Source: Serripes groenlandicus (Eukaryota > Mollusca > Bivalvia > Cardiida > Cardiidae). Taken from it: DNA of 64,000 bases. This document shows positions 11,200 through 22,477 of this stretch, in pieces. A program made the translations under genes and the position numbers. Below the pieces are notes generated by a model, which saw nothing but the letters and a program-made list of their open reading frames with translations, did no database searches and was not told where the DNA came from. Numbering within the stretch: the first letter of the stretch is position 1; each line of letters begins with the position of its first letter. The DNA is taken from contig JASEVX010000012.1 of the NCBI GenBank assembly GCA_031761405.1, positions 22,933,723 through 22,997,722 on the forward strand, in the 5' to 3' direction.

Positions 11200-11600
11200 T
11201 TAATTACAACTATGTATTTGAGTTTGTTGGCTATAAATATGTTATATCATTAGTCCATTAATGCATTTCACATATGTAATTATTGTAACTTTTTTGTTTG
11301 ACTGCAAAAACGTATTACTACAAGTCCTTTACAGATTTTTGTTGTTTTTATTGACAGCAAATATGTGATATTATAATTCCTTTGCAAATTTGTGATAAAG
11401 TTGACTTATATATTTGTGATAAAGTTGACCAAAGACCTAATAACACATATGTGTTATTAGGTCTTTGAGTTGACCTATATATTTGTGATACATTGTGTTG
11501 TTTACAGAAATGGGTTATCATTAAATTAGTTTGTATATCTATTTGTTATATCATGAGTTTACTACATAATATGTTGCTCTTTATTACACTGTGTTACAAT
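11200..11600. other. AT-rich non-coding stretch with a perfect 38 bp palindrome
   Basis: No exon is visible. It contains a 19+19 bp palindrome with no spacer at 11430-11467 (centre ACACATATGTGT), flanked on both sides by GTTGACYTATATATTTGTGA direct repeats. Confidence 0.6.
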
Positions 11601-11760
11601 GTATGTTGCAAAAAGTCATATATTGAGAGTCCAAACGTACAGAGTGATGTAAATTGTCAACGCTCTGAGTAGCAAAATACAAAGCCATGTAACGACGCTA
11701 CTGCAACATTTTCCTGCTACATATAACTTTTGATACAGAAAAAAACCTCATTATACCTAC

Positions 11761-11791
11761 TAGGGACGTAGATAATATATCTATGTCCCTG
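11761..11791. mobile_element. 31 bp palindromic P-type excision-scar candidate
   Basis: TAGGGAC-N17-GTCCCTG, exactly 31 bp, same length and ends as the motifs at 30056 and 33636. ATTATAC occurs immediately on the right and again on the left four bases away, compatible with an old target duplication. Confidence 0.5.
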
Positions 11792-12661
11792 ATTATACTA
11801 AATAAAATGTTTTCAATAACGTAACCACACCTTTATCATGTGGGAATGCATAGAACTCCCATAGTTTAATGATGTGTCGTCCTTGTTCAGTTATGTTACT
11901 TTATGGTATTCATTTACAATAGTTGAACTATTAAATTTTTGTATTTTATTTGCCTGTGATATTTGCGACGTAAAATGTCTGTATAAAATTAAAGATGATA
12001 CTGCACCGTTTGCAGTTTTGGTATTATTGCAAATGTTATAAGTTGTCAACAAAATTATATGCTCCAAATAAGTAGCCACACTTTTGTCAAACAACATTGG
12101 CCAGAGATCGAATCAACGACCTCCCGCTCAAGAGACTGACGATTTATCACAATACCACCGAGGCGGTTTGATAAAGACGGACAACGCTCACGGGAATGTC
12201 ATATCACTGTGTTTAAATCAGCCTTTAACACATTTTCAGTTATATCATGGCGCTTCCTGGGATACCAGTTACCAGTACTACCGGTCCATTTTTTCAGACA
12301 CCAGCCAGTCAGTCGTGATGCTAACCCAATAATCCTGAGCGTCAAAGACGGCAGCCATTACTACCATTTTTAAAGTCTTTGGTATGATCAAGCCGGGAAT
12401 CGAACCCACTACATCTCCGAGGCGGTTTGTTCAAAACAGACAACTCTAACAGTGTCTTTTACTCGACTTTCAAGAACTTTTCAGTTATATCACTGCGTTT
12501 CCTGAGTAGGTTACCAGTACTACTGGTCCATTTTTCCTGACACAAGCGAATCGGTGTTATTCAATAATCCTGAGAGTCCAGGAGGTAAAGCCATGACTGC
12601 CATTTTTAAAGTGTTTGGGTATATGTGTGAAAGAGTTAATGATATGCTCTTGTAATACTTC

Positions 12662-12835
12662 TGTAACGGGAACGGGGTATATGTATAAATATCACTTTTA
12701 CGGCCTTGTCGTAGACGTCGGCTTTTATAGCGATGTTGCTAAAGTGGTTAACCTTGTATTAAGGTTAGGCAACGCTCTTCGCGGTTAGTGCCTGGATGGG
12801 TAATCCGCGATGGCTTAACTCCGGTACACGTAACA
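12662..12835 (+). repeat. TRIM 5' LTR
   Basis: 174 bp, TGTAACGGGA to ACGTAACA. The 5S-like control region is at 12761-12806: AAGGTTAGGCAACG (A-box-like) and GGTTAGTGCCTGGATGGGTA (C-box-like). Confidence 0.8.
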
Positions 12836-12837
12836 AA

Positions 12838-12856
12838 TGGTGGCAGCGGTGGGATT
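12838..12856 (+). promoter_or_regulatory. TRIM primer-binding site, complementary to a tRNA-Leu-like 3' end
   Basis: TGGTGGCAGCGGTGGGAT begins 2 nt after the LTR. It is complementary to a tRNA end reading ATCCCACCGCTGCCACCA, a common tRNA-Leu acceptor sequence. Confidence 0.75.
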
Positions 12857-12965
12857 TTGGATTGACATCACCATCATCCTCGGACCCCGGTTGTTCCCAG
12901 TGATGTTACATAGACTCTGCTCTGGTATACTGCTTATTTTCAGTTGTGTGACTTTGGGTCGAAGT

Positions 12966-12984
12966 CAAGAGAAAGAGGAAGAAA
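12966..12984 (+). promoter_or_regulatory. TRIM polypurine tract
   Basis: AAGAGAAAGAGGAAGAAA, all purine, ends directly at the TG of the second LTR: the usual plus-strand primer position. Confidence 0.75.
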
Positions 12985-13155
12985 TGTAACGGGACAGTGG
13001 TTATTTAAAAATAACTTCTAAAGCCTTGTCGTAGAAGCCGGCTTTTATAGCGACGTTGGTAGAGTGGTTAACCTTGTATTAAAGTTGAGCAACGCTCATC
13101 GCGGTTAGTACCTGGATGGGTGACCCGCGATGGCTTAACTCCGGTACACGTTACA
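12985..13155 (+). repeat. TRIM 3' LTR with well-kept 5S-like promoter
   Basis: 171 bp. The 5S-like part at 13082-13125 has AAGTTGAGCAACG and GGTTAGTACCTGGATGGGTG. These match the 5S rRNA internal control region (AAGTTAAGCAACG; GGTTAGTACTTGGATGGGTG) with one difference each and similar spacing. The rest of the 5S gene is absent. Confidence 0.8.
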
Positions 13156-13194
13156 CTTCCATACTGAAATAGTAGAATATAAAAATAATTGATT

Positions 13195-13490
13195 GATTGA
13201 TTGATTGTGGTTTAACGCCGTTTTCAACAACTTTTCAGTCATATCACAGAGGCCAGTTCACCTACTCATATGTTTCCTGGTTTCCTCACACCAGTATCCC
13301 ACACAACATACTCTCCAAGCAACTGGCTGCTTTTCCACATAGGCTGTTATCCCATTGGTGAATGACGCTTGTCACAGTGACTTTTGTCAAACGTCGAAAA
13401 GAATGTTGGCCAAGCTGGGGTTCGAACACACAACCCCTGGATTGACAACCCGCGTTGCTACCCACTGATCTACCGGGGTTCGGCAATATA
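13195..13490 (-). repeat. tRNA-derived SINE copy (family S2, reverse orientation)
   Basis: Read on the minus strand: a tRNA-like head with TGGGTAGCAACGCGGGTTG and a GGGTTGTGTGTTCGAACC B box, then ACAAAAGTCACTGTGACAAG and GTGGAAAAGCAGCCAGTTGC, and a tail with AAACGGCGTTAAACC and (CAAT)n. Other S2 copies: 32055-32345 (-), 36935-37195 (+), 42155-42430 (-), 45597-45845 (+). Confidence 0.65.
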
Positions 13491-14032
13491 AAAAGAAAGG
13501 TCAGTATTATGCTGAAACAAAAGGTAAGACAACTTTTTTGTTAAAACAGCCATTTCAATTGCTGATCATGAACAATTTGCCTCATTCGGACACATCGGCA
13601 GCAGACTTCTTTGAGAACATTTCTACTAAAATGTGAAAAAACTCTATATATGACTAAATATTGAATAGAGATAAAAACGATTGTGACAAAAGAAGAAATT
13701 GCTCAATATGAGCATTTTTTTCCTTTGCCACCATGTTTTCAAAAATCATCTTCTGCAGATGCATCGAAATTAATTTTACACTACCTCGGTTATGTATTAG
13801 TAGAGCTTCTGCCTCGGGTGCATGAGGTTTCGGGTTCGATTCCCAGTTGGGACATGCCAAAGACTTTCCCTGTATGGCGCTCAGGGCTGTGGGGTAAGTA
13901 TTACGACTAACTTGCTGGTGTCAGGATTAGTAAATTACCCATGAAACGCCGTAATATATATGAACAATTGTTGAAAGCGGCGCTAAACACCATACATAAA
14001 CAAATTAATACAAATGTTCCTCTTGTTAAAGG

Positions 14033-14242
14033 TTAACCCTGTGACTGCTGGTATTTTTTCTTCTTTTTTTTCTGTAAAGCCTGCGCCACCAGTATAGAGC
14101 CATGCCAATCTCACCGTCTGACCAGGCTCGACTGTCGACTGCTCAACTCAACAAGTTTATCTCGATATTCCTAAGATTGACTCTTTCAATTGCAAAGCTG
14201 GACACAAGTCCATTTTAAAATGTCAACATTGAAAGGGTTAAT
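14033..14242. repeat. MITE bounded by TTAACCCT / AAAGGGTTAA
   Basis: About 210 bp with TTAA at both ends but an interior unlike the common MITE (GACTGCTGGTA, CACCAGTATAGAGCCATGCC). The 86-codon ORF from 14190, with a signal-peptide-like start, begins in it and runs into the next repeat, so I do not count it as a gene. Confidence 0.45.
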
Positions 14243-14313
14243 AATTTTATTTGGCACAATAAGTTGTGTATACTGTATCAACGACCCTGGCATTTCAGGA
14301 AACAAGGAAATAA

Positions 14314-16867
14314 CAAGAGTCCCAAGAGGGCCAGTATCGCTCCACTGCCATTATGCAAAAATTAAATCTCCAAGCAGCCAGCCCTCTGGCGGCCATGTTT
14401 TTTTTAACAATCAACATGGCTTGAAGGAATCTGATAAAGGGTCACCCTAGGAACATTTGAAAATCGGCCCGACACTTTCGGAGAAGAAGATTTTTTAAGT
14501 TTTCACTTTAGTCATATTAGGCCAAATAGACCCGCCCCGTGGTGTCCATTGTTTTCGACCAATTAACATGAATTGAAGGAATCTGATGGAGGGTCACTCT
14601 AAGAACATTTCTACACAATTATTTGAAAATCAGTCGGACAGTTTCGGAGGAGAAGACTTTTTAAGTGTTCTCTACAGCCATACAAGAGAAAGTTGATGCA
14701 ACGCATCAATGTCGCCGGATATCTATAGTGCAGTTATGCATCACACTAACATTATAGTAGTTGAATAAACAGTTATCAACTGCGGGGCATATTGGAACAT
14801 CAGGGGTGGGGTCAAGTGAAACTGTATCATAACTTGCATTGTTTTGTCAACGAAGTGAATGATAATTGAAGCCTTCCATTGTTTATGATCAATCTCCATT
14901 CCAAAGTAGGTTGACCATACACACAACCAACTAATTATTGATCATAAACAGTAATGGAAATAAGTAATCTTGCCAATCATCAGTCTTAGTATGTATACAG
15001 TGCTTTCATTAAGGAATAATTATAATATTTATGAATTCCACATACACTTTTCAAGATGTTTGTCAGAATATTTGAATTTTATTATTTTTCAATAAAACCA
15101 CAAAACAGACAATTTAGGATTTGCATGCAATAGCACCTCATTTTACATTTCCTCTATTAAAGTCAACAGTAGACACATTTGCAGCAATCTACTTTTAAAA
15201 CAATGAGATAAGGGTTAAATCGCTGAAGACATGAGTTTTCTCTTTTTCTCAAAATGATATTAGCTTGGCATCCTAATTATATCATACTTTAACAAATGTT
15301 GAAATGTAGTCCAATATTTATAAATTAGACCACCTTCGAAATATAATATCAACTAAACAGTTAAATCTCATTAAAATTGTTGTATAATTTAAACTTAATT
15401 TCGAACATAAACTGAGCCCTACAACATGTTAATTTATTTTAATTATTTCCTTCCTTTTTTATAATAAAAATAACAAACTACTCATGTTTTAAAATTATAT
15501 TATGATGAGCGCCCTTGTGTCAATGATGCATAACAATATGCAGATCGGAAGCAATATGCCTTTAGGGAATTAAATGACACATTTAAAATTGTCAAGGACG
15601 AAATAATTTTGTACGAAGACCCGATTCTTTCTTATTCGCAGAGGTGTCGTTCTTTAAACTCTCTTTATAGGCAGAGAGTGTTCGTTCAAAGTAATTTTTC
15701 TATTAAAACAAGTTTTATTTTGGTTTGTTCTTTTCTTCATTTGTTTCGAACCAAATAAACATTTTAAATCGCCTATGATTTTACTATTTGTAAGTGAGTG
15801 TAAAGAGCGGCTCTCTGCAAAGGAGATTGATCTACGCAGTTGGTATTCGCGAGTATGTAAACATATTAGACTGTGCGACGTAAAGGTTTGTAGTTATCGC
15901 CTTTTGATTACATGTAGTATATAGTGTAAAATAAAGTATACCAGTATAGCTAATAGGGACTGTTTTGTCTTCGTAAATAAAACAAAAAAACATAAATGCG
16001 AGTCAAAATAAAGAAACTGAAAATACCTAAAACATCGGAATATTTATTTTATTTTAGATGTGTCATTACTTAGTGTTTTTAAACAAACACAATTGTAATA
16101 TGTTCAAGACATCTAAATGTGTTTCTTTCTAATAATAATCCCCCCTCCCATGTCATTTCCGAAAACCTATTAAAACTAGAAGTCGCGGGCTTCTGCCCGG
16201 CGACTAATAAGGCGGAATAGCCCCGCCCTCTGGCGGCCATGTATTTCGACCGATCAACATGGCTTGAAGGAATCTGATAGAGGGTCTCCCAAGGAAATTT
16301 CTACAAAATTATTTGAAAATTGGCCAAATTCTTTCGGAGGAGAAGATTTTTTAAGTTTTCACTATAGACATATAATGCAAAATAGCCCCGCCCCCTGGCG
16401 GCATGTTTTTCGACCAATCAACTTGGCTTCAAGGAATCTGATAGAGGGTCACCCAAGGAACATTTTTACAAAATTATTTGAAAATAGGCCTGCCACTTTC
16501 GGAGGAGAAGATTGTTTTAAGTTTTCACTATAATTAACCATATAAGGCAAAATAGCACCGCCCTCTGACGGCCATGTTTTTCGACCAATCAACATGGCTT
16601 GAAGGAATCTGATAAAGGCGCGCCAAAGGAACATTTCTACAAAATTATTTGAAAATCGGCCAGAATTTTGCATGGATCTAACAAATATGAAGGAATTTAG
16701 AAGAGGACATTGAGGGGATGCTTTCTATGAAGTTTCGTCCCAAATGGCCAAGCGGTTAGAAGGAGAAGTCGTTTGAAGCTACCAGTTTACGCACACACGC
16801 ACGACAACTCGACAGACAATTTGCCATAACATAAGCTCGACTGGCTTTTCAGCCAGTGGAGCTTATT
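14314..16867 (-). mobile_element. AGCTCC-headed rolling-circle-like element, minus strand, split by a nested insertion
   Basis: Read on the minus strand it starts at about 16867 with AGCTCCACTGGCTGAAAAGC (hairpin) and a GTGCGTGTGTGCG stretch. It continues through monomers with CCATGTTGATTGGTCGAAAA and AAATTATTTGAAAAT words, and ends at 14314 with GGCCCTCTTGGGACTCTTG before T. The insertion at 14683-16207 interrupts it; the two flanks rejoin as CCATA/TAAGGC, a sequence kept intact in other copies. Confidence 0.6.
14683..16207 (-). mobile_element. TTAGTCGCC-headed element, copy A (minus strand)
   Basis: The head at 16207 reads TTAGTCGCCGGGCAGAAGCC with a perfect hairpin; the tail at 14683 reads ATTGATGCGTTGCATCAAC (hairpin), TTTCTCTTG. 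The insertion falls between A and T. 1.5 kb with no conserved ORF. It is homologous to, and inverted relative to, copy B at 20300-22006, though the middles differ. Confidence 0.6.
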
Positions 16868-18918
16868 AAAGCAATGAAAGTTTTGACGGCCTGGGGGCTG
16901 CATGAAAGTTTGAGAAGTAGGGAAAATGTTTATGTATTTATTGTTAAGAAGTTGAAAGATCATATCAAAAATAGTAAATACTATGAAACTGCCAATTTTA
17001 AAACAGGAGGATCTTGTTGGCACTATATCGCTTAACTGAATGGAAGAGCTCACAAGTGTATACACATTAAGACATGAAGAATCAAAGGAAATTCTTTTTA
17101 CCTGATATAACCCATATTCGAAAATGGACTAAATATTATCAATAAAAACATTCCGATAACGTTTCAAGCTGCTGAAGCAAAGAATGCGGCCTCCAGAGTA
17201 TTAACAAGATTTTCCTTCAATTTGGTCTAGTGACATAGTTTTTAACCCGGCATGACCCATATTCGAACTTGGCCTAGATATCATTAAGATAAACATTCTG
17301 ACCAAAGTTTAAAAGATGTGGCTTATAGAGTGTTGAAAAGATTTTCCTTCAATTTGACCTAGTGACCTCGTTTTTGAACAGACATGACCACTTTTCAAAC
17401 TTGGCCTACATACTATAGAGACAAACATTTGGAAACAGTTTAAACATGCTCAAGTTAAAAATGCAGCGTTTAGATAACCCTTCAATTTGGCGAAGTGACC
17501 TAGTTTCCGACCCAATATGACCACTAGTCTAACTTGACCTAAATATAATTCAGACAAAATTTAATTTCAAACTGCTGAAGCAAAATATGCTGCCTCTAGA
17601 TTTTTAACAAGATTTTCCTTCAATTTGGCCTAGTGACCTAGTTTTTGACTCGGCGTGACCCATATTCGAACATGGCCTAGAAATCATTAAGATCGACACG
17701 GGTCCTACTTTTTCACTGATGTTCCAACAGCATTAACAGCAATTGGCAGGCTGCCAACTCCGAAAAAAATGTTATAACTTCTATGACCTGGGGCTAAAAC
17801 CCCAGGCCAAAAACCAGTTTATGTTGTTTATAAATTACCCGAATTTGACAAATGTAAAACCCACCAATTGATATGCCATTTTAAGAAGCAACAACACTTG
17901 ATTTATTAACCGATTTGGGGTAAATTGCTATTTACAAAATAGTTTCAGCCCTTTCATGGTCGGCAGTTTACCTATCCGTGTATTTCTCGGTATTCTCGCA
18001 GCGCAGTACTCTCAACGCAACATTCTCTCCAAGCAACTGTTACAAACTTGAACAAATCCGAATATGATTGATTGATTGTTTGGTGCTTTTCATCGCTTTC
18101 AACAATTTTTCAGATATTTCCTGTTCCTGGGTAGGTAACCAGTACTATATTGGTTCATTTATCCTGACACCAGTCAGTCAGACATTATGCTAATCAGGCA
18201 ACTCGCTCTGAGCGCCAAGGTGAGCAGCCATTACATCCATTTTCAGGGATCAAGCCCACGACCTCCCACACTCGAGGCAGTACTCATCAATCTATAAATC
18301 ATAATACTTGATGTTACCATAACTCGAAATGTGTTCTTAAAGGTCAGGGTCACACTAAACAAGAGGCCCAAGATGGGCCCTAAATCGAACACCTGGGTTA
18401 TAGTAAATTAGAAGCAAATATTTAACTGCAAAATCTGTTAAATTTTGATGCAAATGAAACTGCGATGCGTGGCTTAGAAATAGCTTTTCATTCAAGGCCA
18501 TTTGTAATAAGGCATTAAAGCTTTGCACAATTTTAAATGGGAACATTCCAGTGAAGGTTGGTAGATATCGGTCGAATGGTTTGGGAGATGTCATTTGAAG
18601 CTAAAATGTTAGGTTCATTTACCCCTTTTCTAATGCCACATAGCATATCTATTTTAACGGAATAATTGTGTAAAGGGTCAGTAAGACATTTTTGTTAAAT
18701 TATCTTGAAATCTAACAAGAACTTTAATAAAAATGGAATTATAAAGTTTTGTCATTTTGCCCCTTTCCTGATGCCGCCTTGCTGCCCTGTTTTTCAACGA
18801 ATCAATATGACTTGAACAAATTTTTGTAGAGGGTCACTCAGGTAACATTTCTACCAAATGATCTTGTAATCTTACATGCGAGTTCTAGAGGAAAGGAATT
18901 TTAAAGTTTGGGCATTTT

Positions 18919-19007
18919 TCTGACTTTCTGTTACCGCAGCTACCAAAGTTGTACACAGAGTTGCACTCTGTGTACAACTTTGGTAGCTGCGGTAACAGAA
19001 AGTCAGA
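18919..19007. repeat. perfect 43 bp inverted repeat with 3 nt loop
   Basis: TCTGACTTTCTGTTACCGC... runs 43 bp to ...ACACAGAGT, loop TGC, then the exact complement back to ...AACAGAAAGTCAGA. There are no mismatches. The right arm abuts the 228 bp duplicated segment starting at 19005. Confidence 0.9.
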
Positions 19008-19232
19008 GTTCATATTTCAAATACCTTGGTAAAAGGTCATGGTAACAGTTGCTATAATACATTCATATGAAATGATGTTATCAATCTAGCACATTCGTTT
19101 GGGGCAAAATTTCAATACAAGGGAGCTTGGAATAGTACATGTTTCAGGGTCAAAGCAGCATTGACAATCTAGGTCGTTAATGAAGGTCACAGTTGATATA
19201 ATGCGTCTATGAAATGAGTCATTGATCTAGCA
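19005..19232 (+). repeat. 228 bp segment identical to 22051-22278
   Basis: By eye every base from AGAGTTCATATTTCAAATAC to GATCTAGCA is the same at both places, while the neighbouring monomers of the same repeat differ strongly. Confidence 0.85.
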
Positions 19233-20299
19233 TTGTCTTTGAACAATTTTGAAAGATGACGATCTAAGGAACATTCCTGTGAAGTAAAGTTGAAATTGGT
19301 CAAGTGGAATGGTAGGAGTTGTCATTTGTAGCTAAGGTGTTAAATTTATGAAAAAGGTCATAAGGACCGACCGACCGTCCAGTGCTTACAGGTGTTTATA
19401 GTTAAGTCGTGGTTATTTAAGAGTGATAATTTCCAAGTCGTCTGCTGCAGATTTCCTTTATTTGAGAAAGGGAAGGGTCAAAATATATCGGATGAACGAT
19501 TATAAAGCTATGGAGTGCAAGGCCATGTGCATTATGAATTGGAAATATTTTGGCTATATTTGAAAACATCACGGCCAGGTCATACCTTTAAAAATGGTGG
19601 TAATAGCTTTCCCTCCTTAATTGGTGCTCAGGTTTGGTGTCAAAGGAGCTTGGACAACGTAGGTCGTAGGTCAATGTCTCACAACTGCTATAATGTGTCT
19701 ATGACCACTAAAACATTCGTTTTGGGACAGAATGTTTTTATATTACATACACGGGTCAGTGCCAAGGGAGCTTGACAGAGTTCATGTCTCACGGACCTAG
19801 ATCGAAGCTGAAAGTAACAGTTGCTAAAGTTATGTGTATACGAACTGATAACATCACTCTAGCACATTTGTTTGGGGGCAGAATTTCTTTATATTACATA
19901 CAAGGGTTTGATGCCAAAGGAGCTTGGAAGAGTAATGTTTCTTGGACTTAGATAGAAGCTCAAGGTAACAGTTGCTATACTATGTTTATATGAAACGACG
20001 TTTCACTCAAGCTCTTTTGTTTGGAGGCAGAGTTTGGGCATTTTTTTTTTATATTACATACAACGGTGCAGTGCAAATAGAGTTTGGAAGAGAACAGGTT
20101 TCACATACCTAGGTCAAATGTCCTCGACGTCATCACTCTAGCACTTTGGTTTGACGGCGGAATTTCTCCATATTACATACAAAGAGTAGGTGTCAAGGAA
20201 GCATGGAAGGGTTCATGTTTCACAGACCTAGGTCAAATGTCAAGGTAACAGATGCTATAATACGTTCATATGAGACGACGTTATACTCTAGGACTTTTA

Positions 20300-22006
20300 T
20301 TAGTCGCCGGGCAGAAGCCCGCGACTTCTATTTTTAATAGCTTTTCGGAAATCACATGGGAGGAGGGATAATTATTGGAAAGAAACACATTAAGATGTTT
20401 TGAACATATTACAATTGTGTTTGTTTAAAAACACTAAGTAATGACACATCTAAAATGGAATAAACATTTCGATGTTTTAGGTATTTTTAGTTTCATTTTG
20501 TTGACTTGCATTTAAGTGTTTTTGTCTTATTTACGAAGACAAATGTGGTCTCTGCTAGACTTGCAACCAACTGCTATATGTCAATATTGAGATATATTGA
20601 AATAAAAATCACGTCAAATTCTACTTTCAATAGTAATGTTAACTTACTGAATGTTATTTTCATGTTCAAAAATATGTCTTGATTTGTGAAGAATTCATTT
20701 GATAATGTTAACTCGTGTATATCTAAAATATGAACTGTTTCTAACCTAGAACTGTTGATTACGTCACTACCGAGTACCGCCCGCATAGATTTGTAAATTT
20801 TGCACACGCTACTATATACTACTGTACTTACTGTGTGTGCGATAACCAATGAAAAGCTGGATTTGCACGCGATACATTTTACAACAAAAACGTGCGTCGC
20901 TTACACTCATACGATGGGCTGAATATGCACAATGACACACACACACTTGAACATAAACTGGTAACAGAAACAAAAATAAGAAATAATTTGTGAAAATATG
21001 TCTCAAATATAAGCCTGTTTATCGGTCGTGAACGTCGAAACGCCTTTTTCTCAGTTTGTGACCTAGTTTCATATTGCCAAAATGTAAACAAAGCGATGTG
21101 ACCGGAAGTAAAATGTAAACTTAGAAAAGTGACTAGGTTATGCAGACAAAAAATGTCGCACGACAAATTGATTTTTCTTAAACGTCACGAAACGAATGCA
21201 TGGGTCGAATGTAGGAGAAAGAAAGATAATATAGAAATGCTTTTCTCTCTCGAATGCAGTGGAATAAAACATGCACTAAAGCTTTGCCTGATTTTTTATT
21301 CACTTTCTTCGATGTCTGACACTACGACTTGATGAAGCCTGACACGAGGGTAAACATTTCGAAAGAATGCTCAAACACCTTATTACAGATAGATAGCTAA
21401 TATTACACACTTAAAAATATTACACACTTAAATGATTAAATATATGTGATATTAAATGTTGAAACAAATTAAGAGAAGAACAAACTCTGATAAACAATAG
21501 ATTTAGAAATAAAGAAAATCTGCTCTTTCGCACCCAATTAATTTCATACTTGCCAAATATATTGTATGCATCAACGATTTAGATAAACAATTTAGCTGTT
21601 ATATTGTTACAAGTGTGGTCTACTTGTGAAATAATTAGTATTAAAAAGGAGGAAGTTCATGTCTTCAGCAATTTAACCGTTTTCTCATGTTTTAAGCGAT
21701 TAAAGGTTTTCATTGTTGCTTCAGACATGGAAAGGGTTTAATAGCTTTTTATTGCATGTATATTTAAATCCCAAAATGTATTAATTTGTTTTGTTTTTTG
21801 ACAAATACAAAACATCAAAAATCCTGACCAAAAGAAATCCTGAAATTTGTAGATCTATGTGGAATTTCAAAAATCCTGGAATTAATCCTTATGAAAACAT
21901 TATGTGTATGTTTAGACTAATGAAAGTCAAGACTACATGTGTGTTAAAAAATAAATCAATGCAGTCTTTTCCGGCGACATTGATGCCTTGCATCAACTTT
22001 CTCTTG
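20300..22006 (+). mobile_element. TTAGTCGCC-headed element, copy B (plus strand)
   Basis: Head TTAGTCGCCGGGCAGAAGCC, tail GACATTGATGCCTTGCATCA then ACTTTCTCTTG before T. 1.7 kb. Its first 240 bp and last 500 bp match copy A inverted. Several 60-95 codon ORFs on both strands have no repeated or recognisable content. Confidence 0.6.
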
Positions 22007-22477
22007 TTTGTGGGCAGAATTTCTTCCTATTCCATACGAAGGCGCTTGGAAGAGTTCATATTTCAAATACCTTGGTAAAAGGTCATGGTAACAGTTGCTA
22101 TAATACATTCATATGAAATGATGTTATCAATCTAGCACATTCGTTTGGGGCAAAATTTCAATACAAGGGAGCTTGGAATAGTACATGTTTCAGGGTCAAA
22201 GCAGCATTGACAATCTAGGTCGTTAATGAAGGTCACAGTTGATATAATGCGTCTATGAAATGAGTCATTGATCTAGCACTTATAGTATGCCTTTGTGGGT
22301 AGGAATATTTCATATTACATTCAAAGGATCATTGCCAAGATAGTGGAACAATTCTAAACAATTGATTAAACAATCAACCTAGGTCAAAGGTCAAGGTCGT
22401 AATTACTATGATACATCCGTACGAAATGACGTCGGAATTCTAAAATGCCTTCACACGCCATACTTCTGTTCGGAAAC

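Larger units (their letters stand above)
12662..13155 (+). mobile_element. Cassandra-like TRIM (LTR retrotransposon in miniature)
   Basis: Complete 494 bp structure: LTR 12662-12835, a 2 bp gap, primer-binding site from 12838, non-coding interior, polypurine tract, LTR 12985-13155. Both LTRs begin TGTAACGGG and end ACACGTAACA or ACACGTTACA (TG..CA rule). CTTC flanks both sides as a 4-5 bp target duplication. It has no gag or pol, so it must be moved in trans. Each LTR carries a 5S-rRNA-like internal promoter, as in the plant Cassandra TRIMs (family knowledge). The LTRs differ at many sites, so the insertion is not recent. Confidence 0.8.
16870..20299. other. gene-free array of diverged 130-200 bp repeat monomers
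   Basis: Monomers of two types. 16900-17720 has words like CCTAGTGACCTAGTTTTTGA and TTTTCCTTCAATTTG. 18300-20290 has words like GGTCAAGGTAACAGTTGCTA, TCTAGCACTTTTGTTTG and GGAGCTTGGAAGAG. An S1 SINE sits at 18063-18300 and a perfect hairpin at 18919-19007. No exon is visible. Confidence 0.55.

Noticed and set aside
12761..13125. 5S rRNA genes
   Set aside because: Only the internal control region is kept, inside paired LTRs; the rest of 5S is missing.
14190..14450. 86-codon ORF with a signal-peptide-like start
   Set aside because: Begins in a MITE and continues into the tail of an AGCTC-family element.
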